From positions 1,988 to 65,987 of the forward strand of contig DGPA01000041.1 in the NCBI GenBank assembly GCA_002389505.1: a stretch of 64,000 nucleotides of DNA. The letters are read 5' to 3'. This DNA comes from Halieaceae bacterium UBA4452 (lineage in GTDB: Bacteria; Pseudomonadota; Gammaproteobacteria; Pseudomonadales; Halieaceae). The position numbers were made by a program, and so were the translations under genes. How positions within the stretch are numbered: the stretch's first letter is position 1; every line of letters begins with the position of its first letter. The notes below the pieces were generated by a model. That model was not told the DNA's origin. It worked only from the letters and a program-made list of their open reading frames with translations, and searched no databases. Below, one piece after another: positions 60,816-64,000 of the stretch.

Positions 60816-61676
60816 ATGGCCAGCCCGGGGAGCTCAGGGAGCATGATATCGCAGGCTATTATGCGCCTTGAGCGCCATCGGCAAGCCATCAAGTGGCTGG
60901 TGTACGGACTACTTTTTATTAACCTCAGCGTTTATGTCATGGAAGATTGGCAGAGCTTCAGCCGGTCAAACACGTTCACGCTCATTACACTGGCAGCGGC
61001 CTTTGCAACATCCCTTGATACCTCAGCCTGGTTTGGTTTGCTGGTGGTGTTTGAGATTGAAACCTACCGGCAACAGCTTTATCAGCGACCACCGGTTCGG
61101 CTGCTGTTAAACGGCTTGCGATGGGCATGTTTTGGCGTACTCGCCCATACGCTGATGGTCTACAGCCTCGATCTGCTCGCGGTCATTAATGCACCGACAC
61201 CCTTGGTGAGCAGCCTATGTATGCTGCCAATGGCCGAGAACTATTACCTTTTCAATCAGCAGTACCAGCTTATCACCCACAGTAGCTGCCAGAACTTATC
61301 CCTTATCCCAGGGCCCTTATATTCCCCCGAGCCCAACGTCTTTGTGGATGGTCGCGGACTGTCGATAGCGCGGGTGCAAGCGGCCATCAGTGTGATCGAG
61401 TGCGCTGCTTGGTTATTGGCTGGCTTTGCGATTGCAGCGCAGGCCTATCTAAAACGTCGGGCCCAGTATTCAGCCCTCGTGACGGTCGGTCTAGAGAAAA
61501 TAACCCACTACAGCTACCTAGCCATCATTGCTTGCGCCCTCACGTGGGCATGGTATGGCCATTTTTTATACACCTACGACAGTTTGTTGTGGCTGGGTGG
61601 TTTTGCCATGATCGAAGCCAATTTATCCGCTTGGGAAAGCTACCTACGGCAAAAGCGTCGCCAAACGAGGTTCTGA
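60816..61676 (+). CDS. Integral membrane protein of unknown function
   Basis: I do not recognise the family. The protein (286 residues from ATG 60816; ATG 60843 is an alternative after GGGAG) has about six hydrophobic segments: near 24-42, 54-80, 104-126, 195-218, 235-256 and 260-276. A loop of about 60 residues between segments 3 and 4 contains LPMAENYYLFNQQYQ and two close cysteine/serine positions and faces one side of the membrane. Several Tyr/Trp residues and ETYRQQLYQRPPVR are in other loops. Follows the PhyH oxygenase by seven bases and converges with the Rieske gene. Role unknown. Confidence 0.72.
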   Translation: MASPGSSGSMISQAIMRLERHRQAIKWLVYGLLFINLSVYVMEDWQSFSRSNTFTLITLAAAFATSLDTSAWFGLLVVFEIETYRQQLYQRPPVRLLLNGLRWACFGVLAHTLMVYSLDLLAVINAPTPLVSSLCMLPMAENYYLFNQQYQLITHSSCQNLSLIPGPLYSPEPNVFVDGRGLSIARVQAAISVIECAAWLLAGFAIAAQAYLKRRAQYSALVTVGLEKITHYSYLAIIACALTWAWYGHFLYTYDSLLWLGGFAMIEANLSAWESYLRQKRRQTRF

Positions 61677-61693
61677 TGGCCTCGTGGGGGTAA

Positions 61694-62950
61694 CTACAGC
61701 GTCTTTTTCAGCGTGGCCAGATACCAATCAATAAATTGCTGAAGCGTTGCCTCAAATTCACTATGGTAAGGGCCAGGCTCAAAGAAGCGTGAATTCACGC
61801 CCAGATTGTTGCGCATAATAATGTACTCATCCTCAAGCGTGGTGTGATGCCACAGCCATGTGAGTTTATCAACATCATAATCGGTGCCCTCGATAGCATC
61901 ACCGCGGACAAACCACACGAGTTCGACATCGGTTTCAGTGAGGGAGCGGGGTAGAAATCGATACAATACGCAGTGGTCTGGGTAATTCAGCATAAAGCTG
62001 CAGGGGCCCATCTGGTAGTCACCGACACCACCGTCATAGGCTTTGATGTTGCCCATGAGCGGTGCCAAAGGTTGTCCGTCGGCACTGCCGGTGTCGAATC
62101 CCTCATACAGGCCGTAGCGCATAGTGTGTACGCAGGCGCCAAAGCTTTCAGCGTCGTTGTAGATGCGCGTGTAGTGGGTCGACATGCCTTCAATGCCGGT
62201 GATCGCCTCCGACTGGGCGAGCATGGCATCGACTACCGGCTGGGACTTTTCCTCGAGGTCTTTTAGGGTGTGCCCGCGCGCATAGGCGCGATGGGATGTC
62301 GCGCAGTGGTAGCATTCGAGATAATTTTCTATGGCAAGTTTCCAATTGGCGTTCATCCGATAGGTTCGACGGGCTGCTACCTTAGCGGTGGCGAGGTCGT
62401 AGGCCCCTAGCGGTTGCCGAATGTTGTCCAGAGCTGCCAATAGATCACCGGCGTTGGGATCACAATTGATAAATACCAGTCCCATAAATTCGACACAGCG
62501 AATGGGTTTAAGCCCCAGAGTCGCTTTATCAAGGTCGGGCATGATATGGGTTTCTCTAGCCGCCTTGAGGCCGCCATCAAGCCCATATACCCAGCCATGA
62601 TAGGGACAAACGAAGGTTTTTCGGTTCCCGGTCGATGCCTCACAAACCCGTGCGCCCCGATGTCGACAAATATTGTGCATGGCCTTGATGGCGCCGTCCT
62701 GAGTGCGCGCAACGATAATGGAATCCTCACCGATATCCAGTAATTGATAATCACCGGGGTGGGGGATTTCACTGATATGTAGGGCGTAGAGCCAACTTTT
62801 AAACACTAAGTGCTCTAACTCCCGTTCATGCACCAAGTGGGAGCGATAAAAATAGGGGTCTATGGCGTAACCCGGTTTCTGCAGCTGTGAATCCAACTTA
62901 TGCCGCAGCCGATCTATCGAGTCGTCGACCTGGGTTGCTATGATATGCAT
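61694..62950 (-). CDS. Rieske non-haem iron oxygenase, quaternary-amine type
   Basis: Oxygenase component of 418 residues. The Rieske [2Fe-2S] motif is CRHRG...CPYHGW with Cys95, His97, Cys115 and His118 (17-residue spacing). Mononuclear iron ligands appear to be His215, His220 and Asp374, with Glu212 in NYLECYHC at the bridging position; Glu there, rather than Asp, is typical of carnitine (CntA), glycine betaine (GbcA) and choline monooxygenases. It therefore probably oxidises an N-methyl or C-N bond of a methylated amine. The needed ferredoxin reductase is not in the window. Downstream of the GcvT-family gene on the same strand, 46 bases apart. Confidence 0.88.
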   Translation of the reverse strand: MHIIATQVDDSIDRLRHKLDSQLQKPGYAIDPYFYRSHLVHERELEHLVFKSWLYALHISEIPHPGDYQLLDIGEDSIIVARTQDGAIKAMHNICRHRGARVCEASTGNRKTFVCPYHGWVYGLDGGLKAARETHIMPDLDKATLGLKPIRCVEFMGLVFINCDPNAGDLLAALDNIRQPLGAYDLATAKVAARRTYRMNANWKLAIENYLECYHCATSHRAYARGHTLKDLEEKSQPVVDAMLAQSEAITGIEGMSTHYTRIYNDAESFGACVHTMRYGLYEGFDTGSADGQPLAPLMGNIKAYDGGVGDYQMGPCSFMLNYPDHCVLYRFLPRSLTETDVELVWFVRGDAIEGTDYDVDKLTWLWHHTTLEDEYIIMRNNLGVNSRFFEPGPYHSEFEATLQQFIDWYLATLKKTL

Positions 62951-62996
62951 ACGGCACTACCTGCTATTGTCGTTGTTACGAACAGCATTAATCTGA

Positions 62997-64000
62997 TTAC
63001 AGTGCCGGGGCTGGCGTTTGCCGGCGCCGCTGGGGATTGAACAGTGGGCCATCAATAACGGTGCAAGGCGCCATCAGCCGCGTCCAGTGCAGCTCTCGCT
63101 GGTAGTAGATCTCGGCGGTTAACACATCGCCCACGTTGCCGTGGGGTGCTTCAATCTGGGCGTAAGCCAGATTGGACTTTACTGTTGGACACCACGCTGC
63201 AGAGGTGACCGTACCCACTACTTTGTCGCCTTTGAGGATGAACGAATGTTCCGCAGGTTTGTTACCCTCGATATCGAGCATGGCAAAGCGATAGCGGGAT
63301 CCCCGGGCTTTCTCCTCAAGCAATGCCAAACGGCCGTTGAACAATGGCTTGGAAAAATCGACTAGCCACTCAAGCCCAAGTTCCAATGGGCTGCGGGTGC
63401 GCCCAGGGCGCACGCTTTCCTCTGCGGGCACAAAATCAACGTGCGCCTGTAAAAAGCCTGCCTCAATGCGTGCCAGATCCAGAGCATGGCCACCGATGGG
63501 TTTGATGAGGTAATCCCGACCACACTCGAACAGCTGATCCCATAGCGCTTCAGCCTGCTCCGGTGCCACCCAGACCTCGTATCCCAAGTCCCCCGTAAAG
63601 CCGGTTCGACTGACCATCATAGGCGCGCCTTCGAAGGTGAAGTGAGCGATGCCAAACGGCTTGAGCTGATCGAGGCCAGTACAGCCCAGCAGGGTCAGTA
63701 CCGTACACGACGTGGGTCCCTGAACCGCAAGCCCGGCAATGTCTTCACTTTCGTTGTCGATGGTCACATTAAATCCGAGCGCGCACCACTGCAGCCAATC
63801 ATCAGCGCGCTGGTAAGAACAGAGCCGGAAGTCCTGCTCGCCGAGGCGGAAGATGGTTCCATCATCGAGCATACTGCCCGCATCATTGCACCACACGGCA
63901 TAACACACTCTATCGATACCCAACTTACTGATATTGCGGGTGAGCATACGATTGAGGTAAGCCTCGGCGTCCGGACCGCTGATTCGGTATTTGTTCATGG
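62997..64000 (-). CDS. GcvT-family aminomethyltransferase-like protein, 5' end outside window
   Basis: Folate-binding GcvT-fold protein. The visible 334 residues begin at the window edge inside the N-terminal domain: MNKYRISGPDAEAYLNRM is an internal stretch in this family, where a short segment such as DxS/P-x precedes it, so the true start lies beyond 64000. Visible blocks are AVQGPTS, VSRTGFTGDLGYEVWV with the folate-binding Glu, and a C-terminal beta-barrel domain (GNKPAEHSF, VGTVTSAAWCPTVKSNLAYA). The family includes glycine-cleavage T protein, dimethylglycine/sarcosine demethylating domains and DMSP demethylase DmdA. Co-oriented with the Rieske gene, so transfer of a one-carbon unit from a methylated amine to tetrahydrofolate is a fair inference. 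Confidence 0.84.
   Translation of the reverse strand, partial: MNKYRISGPDAEAYLNRMLTRNISKLGIDRVCYAVWCNDAGSMLDDGTIFRLGEQDFRLCSYQRADDWLQWCALGFNVTIDNESEDIAGLAVQGPTSCTVLTLLGCTGLDQLKPFGIAHFTFEGAPMMVSRTGFTGDLGYEVWVAPEQAEALWDQLFECGRDYLIKPIGGHALDLARIEAGFLQAHVDFVPAEESVRPGRTRSPLELGLEWLVDFSKPLFNGRLALLEEKARGSRYRFAMLDIEGNKPAEHSFILKGDKVVGTVTSAAWCPTVKSNLAYAQIEAPHGNVGDVLTAEIYYQRELHWTRLMAPCTVIDGPLFNPQRRRQTPAPAL

Overview
The window is a chromosomal segment of a Gram-negative gammaproteobacterium, most likely a marine member of the Cellvibrionales/Halieaceae-like assemblage. That placement is inferred from gene order and gene types; no rRNA or tRNA lies in the window. Supporting signs are the nadA-bepA-tusA-perM order, a complete HexR-controlled Entner-Doudoroff cluster, FabV as enoyl reductase, the murJ / ribF-ileS-lspA-fkpB-ispH block followed by a fimT-type prepilin and pilRS, and a BCCT/Rieske/GcvT methylated-amine region. 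The DNA is gene dense with short intergenic gaps, many 1-8 nt overlaps and frequent GTG/TTG starts. No insertion sequence, prophage, CRISPR array or toxin-antitoxin pair was recognised.

Layout. 1-4.3 kb (minus strand): a partial secreted protein, a secreted subtilase and a REC-GGDEF-EAL regulator. 4.3-8.4 kb: nadA, bepA-like protease, tusA, perM-like permease. 8.4-8.75 kb: a frameshifted gene remnant closed by a terminator. 8.9-15.5 kb: aceE-aceF convergent with ppc. 15.6-23.5 kb: hexR divergent from gap, and an edd-glk-eda-zwf-pgl operon, with HexR-like operators in front of both gap/hexR and edd. 23.6-28.2 kb: MobA-like nucleotidyltransferase, fabV, a metallo-beta-lactamase-fold hydrolase, and an AlkK/DmdB-type acyl-CoA ligase. 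28.3-31.5 kb: a lone glycosyltransferase, an AmpG-like MFS permease, fxsA. 31.6-33.75 kb: groES-groEL behind both a CIRCE-like operator and a sigma-32 promoter. 33.9-41.8 kb: PuuD-like membrane protein, a coiled-coil membrane protein, class I fumarase, sbcB, pyrB, nudF, murJ. 41.9-47.6 kb: ribF, ileS, lspA, fkpB, ispH. 47.8-51.3 kb: fimT-like prepilin, pilR, pilS. 51.4-53.1 kb: nadE. 53.3-64 kb: secreted M20 peptidase, an operon BCCT transporter-SDR-MDR reductase-secreted type B esterase, a divergent Fe(II)/2OG oxygenase plus an unknown membrane protein, and a Rieske oxygenase with a partial GcvT-family protein.

How the genes work together. Central carbon: glucose enters through Glk, Zwf, Pgl, Edd and Eda to pyruvate and glyceraldehyde-3-phosphate, which GAPDH, Ppc and the pyruvate dehydrogenase genes in the same 15 kb can handle. 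HexR probably couples these genes to 2-keto-3-deoxy-6-phosphogluconate. The last 11 kb is the least conventional part. A secreted cholinesterase-family esterase, a betaine/carnitine/choline-type transporter, dehydrogenases, a Rieske oxygenase with the bridging glutamate seen in quaternary-amine monooxygenases, and a folate-type demethylase homologue suggest scavenging and stepwise breakdown of a methylated or quaternary ammonium compound. The Fe(II)/2OG oxygenase and the membrane protein inside this region have no assignable role. The exact substrate is inference.
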